From positions 53,066 to 117,065 of the forward strand of contig CADCML010000010.1 in the NCBI GenBank assembly GCA_902802535.1: a stretch of 64,000 nucleotides of DNA, written 5' to 3'. Positions 50,573 to 59,020 of the stretch are shown piece by piece. The position numbers and the translations under genes were made by a program. The stretch comes from an uncultured Bacteroidia bacterium (GTDB lineage: Bacteria > Bacteroidota > Bacteroidia > Bacteroidales > F082). The notes beneath the pieces were generated by a model. It was not told the DNA's origin, made no database searches, and saw only the letters and a program-made list of their open reading frames with translations. Position 1 is the stretch's first letter. Every line of letters starts with the position of its first letter.

Positions 50573-51587
50573 TCCTTCCCGATAACCGATTAGGATATCG
50601 CTGCATGACATATTGATAGCGCAAATAAGTCTGATCTTTTTTACAGAAAAGATAAATCAATCTATCATGTTTGTTGTCCAAGTATCTTATGTTGGGAATG
50701 ATATCAAGAAAGCCTTTGGTTTCTTTTTGTACATAAGCGAGCGTTGTTTCATCCATCTCGACAGTTGAAATCCAACGAAAAACTTTTTTCAAATAAAACA
50801 TATAGTGATTATAGATTCCATCGATACTTTTGTATTTATCTTGCTTGACACGATCTTTTATACTTTGAAAAAAACCGACCAAACCTACAATCTTTACAAA
50901 TTGGTTTTTGCATGTTGAGATAGAGTTTTCTCTTCTTCTGTAATGATATGTGATTGCATTTACTACATAAAATTTCCTCTCTACACATGCTAAATCGAAT
51001 GACAGAATAGAATCCTCTTGGACTTTTCCTACTTCAAATAGCAAATGATTTTCTATGAGAAAAGCTTTTCTGAATAACTTGTTACAAGAAGAGACAGGGA
51101 TTTTTTTACGGTAAGTTTTTTTCAAACCTCTTCCACGGTAACCATTTCGTCTCAATCCGTAATTATGATACTCGCCCTCAGGATAAGAAACAAGCCAATC
51201 TCCACCATCTCTTTCATAATGACCTACAACATAATCATATTGTTTAATACCAAGAGGTTGCGTCAATCTTTCAATACAATCGTCTGAAATCCAATCATCG
51301 CTATCAAGGAAATAAACATACTCACCTCGGGCTACATCAATCCCAGTATTCCTTGCCGCTGATAAGCCTTGGTTTTTTTCATGATGTAAAACCCTAAACT
51401 CAATTGGTCCCTCATATTCGGCTACAAGTCGTTCCGCTATCTCCATACTTTTATCCGTGCCACAATCATCAACAAGAATACATTCAATCATTCCTCCATA
51501 GGATTGACGCATCACTGATTGAATGCATTCTTCAACGTATGGTTCCACATTATAAATGGGAACGATAAATGATACTCTTGGTAACAT
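50520..51587 (-). CDS. Family 2 glycosyltransferase, AT-rich
   Basis: A 355-residue GT-A glycosyltransferase: VSFIVPIYNVEPYVEECIQSVMRQSY at the start, ILVDDCGTDKSMEIAERL, the LSAARNTGIDVARGEYVYFLDSDDW block with the DxD metal site (DSDD), and a variable C-terminal half. It probably adds sugars to a surface polysaccharide or glycoprotein. It stands alone without other polysaccharide genes, has much lower GC than its neighbours, and its 3' end runs into dus. These point to recent gain by transfer. The donor and acceptor are unknown. Confidence 0.9.
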   Translation of the reverse strand: MLPRVSFIVPIYNVEPYVEECIQSVMRQSYGGMIECILVDDCGTDKSMEIAERLVAEYEGPIEFRVLHHEKNQGLSAARNTGIDVARGEYVYFLDSDDWISDDCIERLTQPLGIKQYDYVVGHYERDGGDWLVSYPEGEYHNYGLRRNGYRGRGLKKTYRKKIPVSSCNKLFRKAFLIENHLLFEVGKVQEDSILSFDLACVERKFYVVNAITYHYRRRENSISTCKNQFVKIVGLVGFFQSIKDRVKQDKYKSIDGIYNHYMFYLKKVFRWISTVEMDETTLAYVQKETKGFLDIIPNIRYLDNKHDRLIYLFCKKDQTYLRYQYVMQRYPNRLSGRIIRNFLNLIPPKKVKRS

Positions 51588-51649
51588 ATTATACAGCTCC
51601 TTGAAGAAGCGGTGGAAAGCGTGTTTAGGTCACAGCCCTCAGATAGCAA

Positions 51650-52285
51650 TCACTTGATCCAATAAACGTAATTATCCTTGCGAGGCTTGGCTTCGGGATA
51701 ATCACCTGCTGTATAGCCGATGATGCAGTTGCCGATGCCCACAAGATTCTCGTTCTCGATGCCAGCATCCTTCAAGATGGCTTTGCCTTCTTCGGTCTCG
51801 AAAACCTCCTTGGCACGGTGTATCCAGCAAGAGCCCAATCCCTTTGCATGAGCGGCATTAAGGAGGTTACCCATCACGAGGGAGCCGTCTTCTTTCCATG
51901 TCCTGGCTGCAGTAGTGTCGGCCAGCACCACAAGCACTACAGGGGCACCATAGAACGGGTCTGTGTCGTTATCAGGACCAAAGACAGCAGCGTTAAGCTT
52001 ACTCAAACGGTCGCGCACATCGCGGTTGGTGACGGCGATGATGACAGGTGCTTGGCGGTTCATCCCCGTAGGCGCATAAGTGCCGGCTTTGCAGATTTCT
52101 TCAATCACCTCCATGGAAGGCATTTCGTCGGTGTAGCTGCGCACACTGCGGCGCGTCAGCAGATCGTTCATTGTTGTATTCATAGTCATTTCTTCGTTGT
52201 TGGATTTCGCATTGTCGTTCTTGTCGCAGCAAACACTGAACAAAACAATGGTAATCATTGCTAAAAATAATGATACTTTTTTCAT
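51650..52285 (-). CDS. Nitroreductase-family protein predicted as a lipoprotein
   Basis: A 211-residue protein with a nitroreductase (FMN-dependent oxidoreductase) domain: LLTRRSVRSYTDEMPSMEVIEEICKAGTYAPTGMNRQAPVIIAV, the mid GAPVVLVVLADTTA, and LGSCWIHRAKEVFETEEGK. The first 35 residues are unusual for the family: MKKVSLFLAMITIVLFSVCCD is a lipoprotein-type signal with Cys at about 19 or 20. The enzyme would then be placed outside the cytoplasm, where FMN and NAD(P)H supply is uncertain. An alternative is an internal start at MTMNTTMNDLL. The gene has its own promoter box. Confidence 0.87.
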   Translation of the reverse strand: MKKVSLFLAMITIVLFSVCCDKNDNAKSNNEEMTMNTTMNDLLTRRSVRSYTDEMPSMEVIEEICKAGTYAPTGMNRQAPVIIAVTNRDVRDRLSKLNAAVFGPDNDTDPFYGAPVVLVVLADTTAARTWKEDGSLVMGNLLNAAHAKGLGSCWIHRAKEVFETEEGKAILKDAGIENENLVGIGNCIIGYTAGDYPEAKPRKDNYVYWIK

Positions 52286-52311
52286 TGTGGCATAGTTTTA
52301 ATTTTCCTATG

Positions 52312-52319
52312 CAAAAATA
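52312..52319 (-). promoter_or_regulatory. Promoter -7 box TATTTTTG (nitroreductase)
   Basis: Reverse-strand TATTTTTG 26 bp before the first ATG, which supports the long (signal-bearing) start of the nitroreductase. Confidence 0.55.
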
Positions 52320-52366
52320 GAGAAAAAAAACATTGCCTGCAAAAAAAACATCACTAAATAACTCAA

Positions 52367-52394
52367 AAAGCCCGCTTGTGACTAAGCGGGCTTT
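52367..52394 (-). terminator. Rho-independent terminator (ornithine aminotransferase)
   Basis: AAAGCCCGCTT / AAGCGGGCTTT, 11-bp stem with a 6-nt loop, followed on the reverse strand by a short T run, just after the aminotransferase stop. Confidence 0.85.
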
Positions 52395-52415
52395 CGCAGA
52401 GATTCACGCATCAAA

Positions 52416-53534
52416 TCATTCGAACGATGCAATGGCCTTCTTAATGATTTCGATGGCTTCGCGAAGTTCAGCCTCGGTGATGACCAAAGGCGGAGCGAAG
52501 CGGATGATGTGCTGGTGGGTGGGCTTGGCCAACAGGCCGAGGTCTCGCATCTTGAGGCACACATCCCAAGCCTCTTTGCCGTCTTTAGGCTTGATAATCA
52601 CGGCGTTGAGCAAACCTTTACCACGGACTTTCTCAATCATCGGGCTCTTGATCTTGCCGATTTCCTCGCGGAAAATCTTACCGAGACGCTCGGCGTTCTC
52701 CATCAGGTGCTCTTCCTTGATGACCTCAAGGGCGGCGATGGACACACGAGCAGCAATCGGGTTGCCACCGAAGGTCGAGCCGTGCTCACCGGGCTTGATG
52801 TTCAGCATGATGTCGTCGTCGGCCAAGACGCAGCTCACCGGCACCACACCGCCACCGAGGGCCTTGCCCAAGATGTAGCACTTCTTCAGGTAGCCATCAT
52901 CGGGAACGTAAACACCAGCCTCGCCTTGGATGGGTTCCAGTAGGAAACCAGCAATTTCCTTGCCTTCCTTCTCCAACACTTTCTCCAAAGCATCGGGGTC
53001 GTTGTAAGGAATGCGGATAAAACCAGGAGTCATGGGACCGTAGTTGGCGTATGATTCGGGGTCGTTACTCATCGTAATGATGGTGATGGTGCGGCCGTGG
53101 AAGTTGCCTTCGCAGCACACGATCTTCACTTTGTCGTTCGGGATACCTTTCTTGACGACACCCCAACGGCGGGCGAGTTTCAGGCCCGTTTCGTCGGCTT
53201 CGGCACCCGAGTTCATAGGCAACACCTTGTCGTAGCCGAAGTATTCGGTCACATATTTTTCCCACACGCCGAGCGCGTCGTTATAGAAAGCGCGGCTACT
53301 GAGGGTGAGGCGTTCGGCCTGATCGGTCATGGCCTTGATGATTTTCGGATGGCAATGGCCTTGGTTGACAGCGGAATAGGCCGACAGGAAGTCGAAATAC
53401 TCCTTGCCTTCGACGTCCCACACTTTGGCGCCCTTACCCTTGGCGAGGACGACCGGCAACGGGTGATAGTTATGGGCACCGTACTTGGCTTCCAGGTCCA
53501 TAGCTTGTTGCGATGATGTGATTTTTTCGATCAT
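52416..53534 (-). CDS. rocD: Ornithine aminotransferase with an internal deletion
   Basis: A PLP enzyme that transfers the delta-amino group of ornithine to 2-oxoglutarate. Most family signatures are present: [85 protein letters not shown] and GKALGGG (with the PLP Lys), then HGSTFGGNP. The protein is 372 residues, about 30-40 short of the usual length. The gap lies after GYLKKCY (about residue 219): the family segment that includes (I)ADEVQTG is absent and the chain goes straight to ILGKALGG. That segment holds the Asp which binds the PLP ring nitrogen, so the enzyme is probably inactive as written, although the frame is kept. Confidence 0.88.
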   Translation of the reverse strand: MIEKITSSQQAMDLEAKYGAHNYHPLPVVLAKGKGAKVWDVEGKEYFDFLSAYSAVNQGHCHPKIIKAMTDQAERLTLSSRAFYNDALGVWEKYVTEYFGYDKVLPMNSGAEADETGLKLARRWGVVKKGIPNDKVKIVCCEGNFHGRTITIITMSNDPESYANYGPMTPGFIRIPYNDPDALEKVLEKEGKEIAGFLLEPIQGEAGVYVPDDGYLKKCYILGKALGGGVVPVSCVLADDDIMLNIKPGEHGSTFGGNPIAARVSIAALEVIKEEHLMENAERLGKIFREEIGKIKSPMIEKVRGKGLLNAVIIKPKDGKEAWDVCLKMRDLGLLAKPTHQHIIRFAPPLVITEAELREAIEIIKKAIASFE

Positions 53535-53628
53535 GTTTTGGTATTTAAGGATTTAAAATTTAAAGATTTAAGATTTCTTACAATGTAAGGGCGGGCACTT
53601 TGACAGGATCAGTGACCGCTACGGCGTG

Positions 53629-53636
53629 CAAAGGTA
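53629..53636 (-). promoter_or_regulatory. Promoter -7 box TACCTTTG (ornithine aminotransferase)
   Basis: Reverse-strand TACCTTTG 94 bp before the start, giving a leader of about 85 nt that contains runs of A and T but no clear riboswitch. Confidence 0.45.
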
Positions 53637-53655
53637 GGGTTTTATTTTCAAGATT

Positions 53656-55092
53656 TTACACTTTTGCCCGATTTTTCCGAACAATTTTGTAGGCTATCAG
53701 CACAACCAAGGCAAAAATTGCGATGGCGAGAAGGCCAAAGAATGCCATGCGGTATTGATCACGCTGTGATTGCAGCACTTTTATTTGCTCGTTTTGGGAC
53801 TCGTATTGCTCCAAAAGACCTTGGGCTTCATCTTGGAGGACGCTCAACTGATCGTATAAATCGTTGTTTTCACGTTGTAACGCTTGTTTTTGTTCGTCGA
53901 AGGCATCAAGTTCCGTAGCCATCTCGTCGAAACGCCCTAGTCGGGCATAATCAAGAATCAACGGTTTCTTCACTGCGGACTCCATCATGGTAATGCCCGA
54001 TTGCTTCGCTTCCTCAGCGTAAATTTCAAGGTAATGCAATGAAGTTGAGGCTTTTCCTTGCGATGCATACAACTGGCCAAGACTTAATGCTGAGTGCATC
54101 ATGCCAAAATGGTACTTGTTTTCCTCCGCCAATGAGAAAGCTCGTTCAAAATGGTTTTTCGCCGTCAGTTCATCGTGACAATTAAGAGCCACATTGCCCA
54201 TCTCTATCAACAAATCAACTTCCGAATAGGCCATGGTTTGCCGGTCGGCACGCGACAATGATTCCGATTCAAGACAAGCCAACGCCTTTTCAAAATAATA
54301 GGTTGCCGAATCATAGTTGACCAAATCGCGGGCGAAGAGCATACCATAATTCTTATAAGCAGTCAAAAGCATGTCAATCTCCTGATAATACTCAAGTTGC
54401 GGAATGACTTGAGCAAACAGTTTCCGCGCCTCTCTCGTCCTTTTGCGCTCATTCAAAATGATGGCCAGATTCAGGTTGGTATGTGTAACAGCAAGGCTGT
54501 CGTTGAGCAAAGCATAGATTTTCCTGCTCGCCTCGTAAGCTTTAATCGCCCCGTCAAAATCATTCCTTTGGTATTGGATGTAAGCCAAATTGTCGCTCGC
54601 TTGGGCATAAGCCAAACTGTCGTGACGCTCTTCGGCCACCGTAAGCACTTTTTGAAAAGCCACACAAGCTGTATCCACATTGCCCAAAATAAGCTCAAAA
54701 TAGGCCATGTTCCACAAGGCTTCAAAAGCATTGTCCTCATTTCCAGATTGCCGATAAAGGTCGAAGGATTGTTTCAGATAGATTTGGGCAAGGTCAAGGT
54801 CGTAATGATAGCCATAATGAATGCCAAGGGAATAATTGGCATCGGCTTCGAGTTCAACATCACCGATTTCACGAGCGCGTTGAATGGCCACCTCGCTCCA
54901 ATGGACGCAATCGTCAAATGAGAAGTCGAAAAAAGCGTTGGAAAGTTCCATCATCGCCAACACTTTCTCGCGTCCTTCCTGCTTTGCGACAACGCTTTCA
55001 AGGCTGTCGATAACCCGTGTTTCCTCCTGCGCAAAGGAAAAGGAAAAAGAAGACAAAAGCAAAAGAATCAATATGTTATGCAGCCTTTTCAT
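53656..55092 (-). CDS. TPR protein with C-terminal membrane helix and no output domain
   Basis: A 478-residue exported protein. The signal peptide (about 1-20, ending FSFAQ) leads into about eight tetratricopeptide repeats (about 35-370; for example ADANYSLGIHYGYHYDLDLAQIYLKQSFDLYRQSG and AYAQASDNLAYIQYQRNDFDGAIKAYEASRKIY). A coiled coil follows (about 385-445, with QALQRENNDLYDQLSVLQDEA), then one membrane helix (about 449-470) and a short basic tail. In Bacteroidota this layout usually precedes a histidine kinase or LuxR domain, but here the chain stops after the membrane. The start overlaps the MBL stop (TGATG). Confidence 0.85.
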   Translation of the reverse strand: MKRLHNILILLLLSSFSFSFAQEETRVIDSLESVVAKQEGREKVLAMMELSNAFFDFSFDDCVHWSEVAIQRAREIGDVELEADANYSLGIHYGYHYDLDLAQIYLKQSFDLYRQSGNEDNAFEALWNMAYFELILGNVDTACVAFQKVLTVAEERHDSLAYAQASDNLAYIQYQRNDFDGAIKAYEASRKIYALLNDSLAVTHTNLNLAIILNERKRTREARKLFAQVIPQLEYYQEIDMLLTAYKNYGMLFARDLVNYDSATYYFEKALACLESESLSRADRQTMAYSEVDLLIEMGNVALNCHDELTAKNHFERAFSLAEENKYHFGMMHSALSLGQLYASQGKASTSLHYLEIYAEEAKQSGITMMESAVKKPLILDYARLGRFDEMATELDAFDEQKQALQRENNDLYDQLSVLQDEAQGLLEQYESQNEQIKVLQSQRDQYRMAFFGLLAIAIFALVVLIAYKIVRKNRAKV

Positions 55093-55733
55093 CAAAGGAA
55101 CATGTTGTACCTTTTCTCGTCGAAAATCGTGGTGCTTTCGCCGTGACCGGAAAAGACGGTGGTGTCGTCGGGCAAACGGAAGAGGCGCGTCTTGATGCTC
55201 TCACGGAGCGTTGCATAGCTGCCTCCTGGGAAGTCAGTACGCCCAATGCTACGGCTGAAAAGCGCATCGCCGGTGAACACCCAGCCCTCCATTTCGGCAT
55301 AGAGGCTAATGCTACCCTCGGCATGACCCGGTGTGCAGATGACTTCCAAGGTGCTCTCCCCTATCTTGATGATTTCGCCGTCTTTCAAGTTGCGGTCAGG
55401 CAGCCCGCACTCGCTACGAAACGGCATCCCAAAAAAAACCGATTGTTGCTTTGAACGATCGAAATCGGCGGCGACATCGGGATGAGCCGCAACCGGGATG
55501 CCATAGCGTTGCTTCACGGTGCCGTTGCCAAGAATATGGTCGAGGTGGCCGTGCGTATTGATGATTAAAAGCGGTTTCAACCGATGACTGTCGATGAAAC
55601 CGAAAAGCTGGTTTTCCTCGGCAGAATTACCGCAACCTGGGTCGATGATGACACATTCCTTGGAATTTTCGTCGTAAACAACATAAGTGTTTTCTGAAAA
55701 AGGATTGAAGATAAAAGATTCAAGTTGAAGCAT
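55092..55733 (-). CDS. Metallo-beta-lactamase-fold hydrolase (glyoxalase II-like)
   Basis: A 213-residue MBL-fold hydrolase. The metal motif is INTHGHLDHILG (about 63-74), with later metal ligands in CTPGHAEGSISLY and FTGDALFSRSIGRTDFPGG, and FSGHGESTTIFDEK near the end. This resembles YcbL/GloB-type enzymes that cleave S-D-lactoylglutathione or similar thioesters; the real substrate is unknown. The start at MLQLESF follows a TACCTTTG box. The stop overlaps the start of the TPR protein gene, so the two are coupled. Confidence 0.93.
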   Translation of the reverse strand: MLQLESFIFNPFSENTYVVYDENSKECVIIDPGCGNSAEENQLFGFIDSHRLKPLLIINTHGHLDHILGNGTVKQRYGIPVAAHPDVAADFDRSKQQSVFFGMPFRSECGLPDRNLKDGEIIKIGESTLEVICTPGHAEGSISLYAEMEGWVFTGDALFSRSIGRTDFPGGSYATLRESIKTRLFRLPDDTTVFSGHGESTTIFDEKRYNMFL

Positions 55734-55751
55734 GATTTCAGGATTTTGGGG

Positions 55752-55759
55752 CAAAGGTA
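55752..55759 (-). promoter_or_regulatory. Promoter -7 box TACCTTTG (MBL-TPR operon)
   Basis: Reverse-strand TACCTTTG 18 bp before the hydrolase start. Confidence 0.55.
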
Positions 55760-55792
55760 GGGATTTTTCCGCTGCAATCTAAAGAATTTGCC

Positions 55793-55800
55793 TATCTTTG
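55793..55800 (+). promoter_or_regulatory. Promoter -7 box TATCTTTG (propeller-barrel protein)
   Basis: Forward TATCTTTG 19 bp before the ATG. Confidence 0.55.
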
Positions 55801-55819
55801 TCCGCCAAATTGCATTTTG

Positions 55820-58800
55820 ATGCTTCCAAAAAGAAAATACGCGATCCTGTTTTTGCTGCTCATGGCTACAGTTTTGCCTGTTCGTGCGCAGTTCTACAAC
55901 GGCATGAACATGCCTTTCGGGAAAAACCGTGTGCAGTGGAGCGACTTCCATTGGTCGTACTACACGAACGACAACTTCGACGTGTATTTTTACCAAGGCG
56001 GCAACGACCTTGCCCGCTATGCCCAAGCCTACGCCAAAGACCAGATTCCGAGACTTGAAACAAAACTCAACAGCCGCTTCAGCAAGAAGATACAATTCAT
56101 CGTGTTCAACAGCATGGGCGACTTCAAGCAAAGCAACATCGACTTAGAGGAGGAAGAAAGCGGCAACACAGGTGGCATCACCAAAATCATCGGGTCGAAA
56201 GTCATCCTTTACTTCGACGGCGACTACACCCATTTCGAGGCGCAAATCCGCGAGGGCATCACAAGGCTGCTGTTCAGCCAAGTGATGAACGGCACCAGCA
56301 TCGGGTCGCAAATCCGCAACTCCTACCGTTACGACATCCCGCAATGGTTTCGCGACGGACTGATTGCTTATATCGCTGGCAACTGGGACAGCCACAAGGA
56401 AGCCCGACTACAACGCGGCATTATCTCAGGCAATTACAAGAAAATCAACCACCTGCGCGATGACGAAGCGCAAGTTGCAGGCTATTCGTTTTGGAGCTTC
56501 ATCGACGAGAAATACGGCAGCAAGTCGTTCAACGACATCCTGACCTTGGCTCAAAACACAAACAACATCCGCAGAGCCCTGCTCTATGTGACTGGCAAGG
56601 AATACAAGGAACTCATCAATGAATGGTATGCCTTCTACAAAGACCGCTACAAAACCCTTTTGACGCATCAGCCGAGCGACTTGATGCGCCTGAAATACAA
56701 AAAGTATCGCACCTTCACGCAACCCAGCATCAGCCCGAACGGAAGATACATCGCCTATGTCAGCAATGACGAAGGAAAAATCAGGCTTTGGTTGGAGGAC
56801 TTGCAAACGGGCAATCGGCAGCAGCTTTTCAAGGCCGGCTACCATTCCGACGAGAACATCGATACTTCGTTTCCGCTGTTAGCATGGCATCCTAATAGTG
56901 AAATCCTCTCGTTCATCCTTGAAGAAGAAGGCAAAATCCAGCTCTACAATCTGGACATCAATTCGGGCAAGAAAGCCAATTTGTATCTTTTCGATTTCCA
57001 AAAGGTCAGCTCGTTCTCGTATGCCCACAAGAGCCGCAAGATTGTGTTGGCTGCCACCCGCATGGGCAAGCCCGATATTTATGTTTACAACTTGTTTTCC
57101 AACACTTTGGAACAAATCACAAACGACTGGCACACCGACCTGAACCCGGTTTTCACTTTCGATGACCGACAAGTCGTGTTCAGCTCGAACCGCGACAACG
57201 ACACGCTGAAGGTTGACGGCCAAATCGAGTTCCAGAACAAACAATTTGACCTGTTTGCCTATAACTATATAAATAAAGGTGCGGTACTCCAAAACCTGAC
57301 TCGCCAGCGCATCAGCAACAGCATCTTGCCTGAGCCGCTGAAAGACGGTAGCCTGCTCTACCTGAACGACACAAGCGGCTATTTCAACCTGTACCAAATC
57401 CGCTTCGACAGCACTATCAGCCACATCGACACCATCGTACACTATCGATATTTCGCCAAGAAAGAGCAACTTACGGACTATACAGCCAACATCATCGATT
57501 ACAGCTACCAGCCCCGCGACCACAAAGCCGCCCTGCTCATGGCCGACCAAAACGGCGAAAAATTCTTTATGTCGCCCATCCTTCGCGGAAAAGAGGAAAA
57601 CATCAGCCAGATAAGCCCTTACGCCCAAAAAAGAATCTATAATGAGCTGATACAGAAAGAAAAAGATACCATTCTCGAACCCGTTTCGAAGCACCGCTTT
57701 GCATCCAGCTACCGCTATCCAAGGCGCAAGAAACAAGTCGTCGGGCCTTTGGAAACCGACTCGACAGCGATCGTGCAACAGAATGTCGCGCCACCCGTGC
57801 CACCGAAAAAGGACACCCTGCAACGACCCAACAACTATTATGTGGAGCTCTTCGCCGACCAGCTGATGAGCCAAATCGACTTCACCAGCATGAACTACAG
57901 CTACCAGCCATTCAGTGGCGGTATGTCGCCCATCTACCTCAACTCCGGCTTCAACGTCTTCCTCGGCACCAAGATGAAAGACCTGATGGAAGACTACAAA
58001 ATTGAACTCGGCGTGAAGCTCAACACCACCCTCATCAACAATGAATACATGCTACGTTTCAGCGACTACAGCAAACGCTTGGACAAGAGTATCACCCTGC
58101 ACCGTTACGTCACCGACGACTATTCGAGCTACTACTACCGCATCTTCACCAACGAAGGTTTTTACACTTTGAGCTATCCGTTCAGTGAAATACTGAGCCT
58201 CAGAGGAACCATTATTTACCGCAACGACCATCGGGTCAACTTGGCCATTGACGACACTAGCCTTGCCGACAAGGACACCTATGAAAACTGGGGTGGACTG
58301 CGGGCCGAACTCGTCTACGACAATTCAAAAAAGATTGGCACCAACCTTCTGGTCGGGGCAAGAGGCAAGATTTTCGCCGAATACTACCAACGCATTTCCT
58401 TAAACACCAAAAACATGGTCGTTGTCGGCTTCGACTATCGCCATTACACCCGCATCAGCCGCAACTTCATCTGGGCCAATCGCATTGCGGGCAGCAGCTC
58501 GTTCGGACAGCAGAAGCTCATCTATTACATGGGCGGTGTCGACAACTGGGTTTTCGCCTCCTTCGACCAAGGCACACCCGTCGACTACTCCCAAAACTAT
58601 GCCTATCAGACCTTGGCCACCAACATGCGCGGCTTCAACCAAAACATCCGCAACGGCAACAACTTCGTCGTTATCAACAGCGAGCTGCGCTTCCCCTTGT
58701 TCAGCTTCTTCACCAACCGACCCATCAACATGAGATTCATCCGCGATTTCCAAATTGTGGCCTTCGGCGACATCGGCACCGCTTGGACGGGCTGGAACCC

Positions 58801-59020
58801 ATACGACCCCACCAACTCGCTCTACAACACCCACATCACCGACGGCAATCTGGACATCACCGTCACAGAGATGAAGGAACCCTTGGTGGGCGGCATCGGA
58901 TTCGGACTACGCACCACCATCTTGGGCTATTTCATCCGAGGCGACATGGCTTGGGGCATACAAGACGGACAAATCGCCAAGAAACCACGATTCTATCTGT
59001 CGTTCAATTTGGACTTCTGA
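55820..59020 (+). CDS. Outer-membrane protein with protease-like and propeller domains
   Basis: A 1066-residue protein. After the signal peptide (ending VRAQ) is an N-terminal region (about 20-290) resembling a peptidase MA/gluzincin-type domain without a clear HExxH (REGITRLLFSQVM then YDIPQWFRDGLIAYIAGNW). A TolB-like WD40/PD40 propeller follows (about 300-640, with TQPSISPNGRYIAYVSNDEGKIRLWLEDL and LNPVFTFDDRQVVFSSNRD). The last 350 residues are a BamA/Omp85-type surface-antigen barrel (INSELRFPLFSFFTNRPINMRFIRDFQIVAFGDIGTAW and the end FYLSFNLDF). It may help outer-membrane assembly. Its 3' end overlaps the convergent permease gene by 28 bp. Confidence 0.78.
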   Translation: MLPKRKYAILFLLLMATVLPVRAQFYNGMNMPFGKNRVQWSDFHWSYYTNDNFDVYFYQGGNDLARYAQAYAKDQIPRLETKLNSRFSKKIQFIVFNSMGDFKQSNIDLEEEESGNTGGITKIIGSKVILYFDGDYTHFEAQIREGITRLLFSQVMNGTSIGSQIRNSYRYDIPQWFRDGLIAYIAGNWDSHKEARLQRGIISGNYKKINHLRDDEAQVAGYSFWSFIDEKYGSKSFNDILTLAQNTNNIRRALLYVTGKEYKELINEWYAFYKDRYKTLLTHQPSDLMRLKYKKYRTFTQPSISPNGRYIAYVSNDEGKIRLWLEDLQTGNRQQLFKAGYHSDENIDTSFPLLAWHPNSEILSFILEEEGKIQLYNLDINSGKKANLYLFDFQKVSSFSYAHKSRKIVLAATRMGKPDIYVYNLFSNTLEQITNDWHTDLNPVFTFDDRQVVFSSNRDNDTLKVDGQIEFQNKQFDLFAYNYINKGAVLQNLTRQRISNSILPEPLKDGSLLYLNDTSGYFNLYQIRFDSTISHIDTIVHYRYFAKKEQLTDYTANIIDYSYQPRDHKAALLMADQNGEKFFMSPILRGKEENISQISPYAQKRIYNELIQKEKDTILEPVSKHRFASSYRYPRRKKQVVGPLETDSTAIVQQNVAPPVPPKKDTLQRPNNYYVELFADQLMSQIDFTSMNYSYQPFSGGMSPIYLNSGFNVFLGTKMKDLMEDYKIELGVKLNTTLINNEYMLRFSDYSKRLDKSITLHRYVTDDYSSYYYRIFTNEGFYTLSYPFSEILSLRGTIIYRNDHRVNLAIDDTSLADKDTYENWGGLRAELVYDNSKKIGTNLLVGARGKIFAEYYQRISLNTKNMVVVGFDYRHYTRISRNFIWANRIAGSSSFGQQKLIYYMGGVDNWVFASFDQGTPVDYSQNYAYQTLATNMRGFNQNIRNGNNFVVINSELRFPLFSFFTNRPINMRFIRDFQIVAFGDIGTAWTGWNPYDPTNSLYNTHITDGNLDITVTEMKEPLVGGIGFGLRTTILGYFIRGDMAWGIQDGQIAKKPRFYLSFNLDF

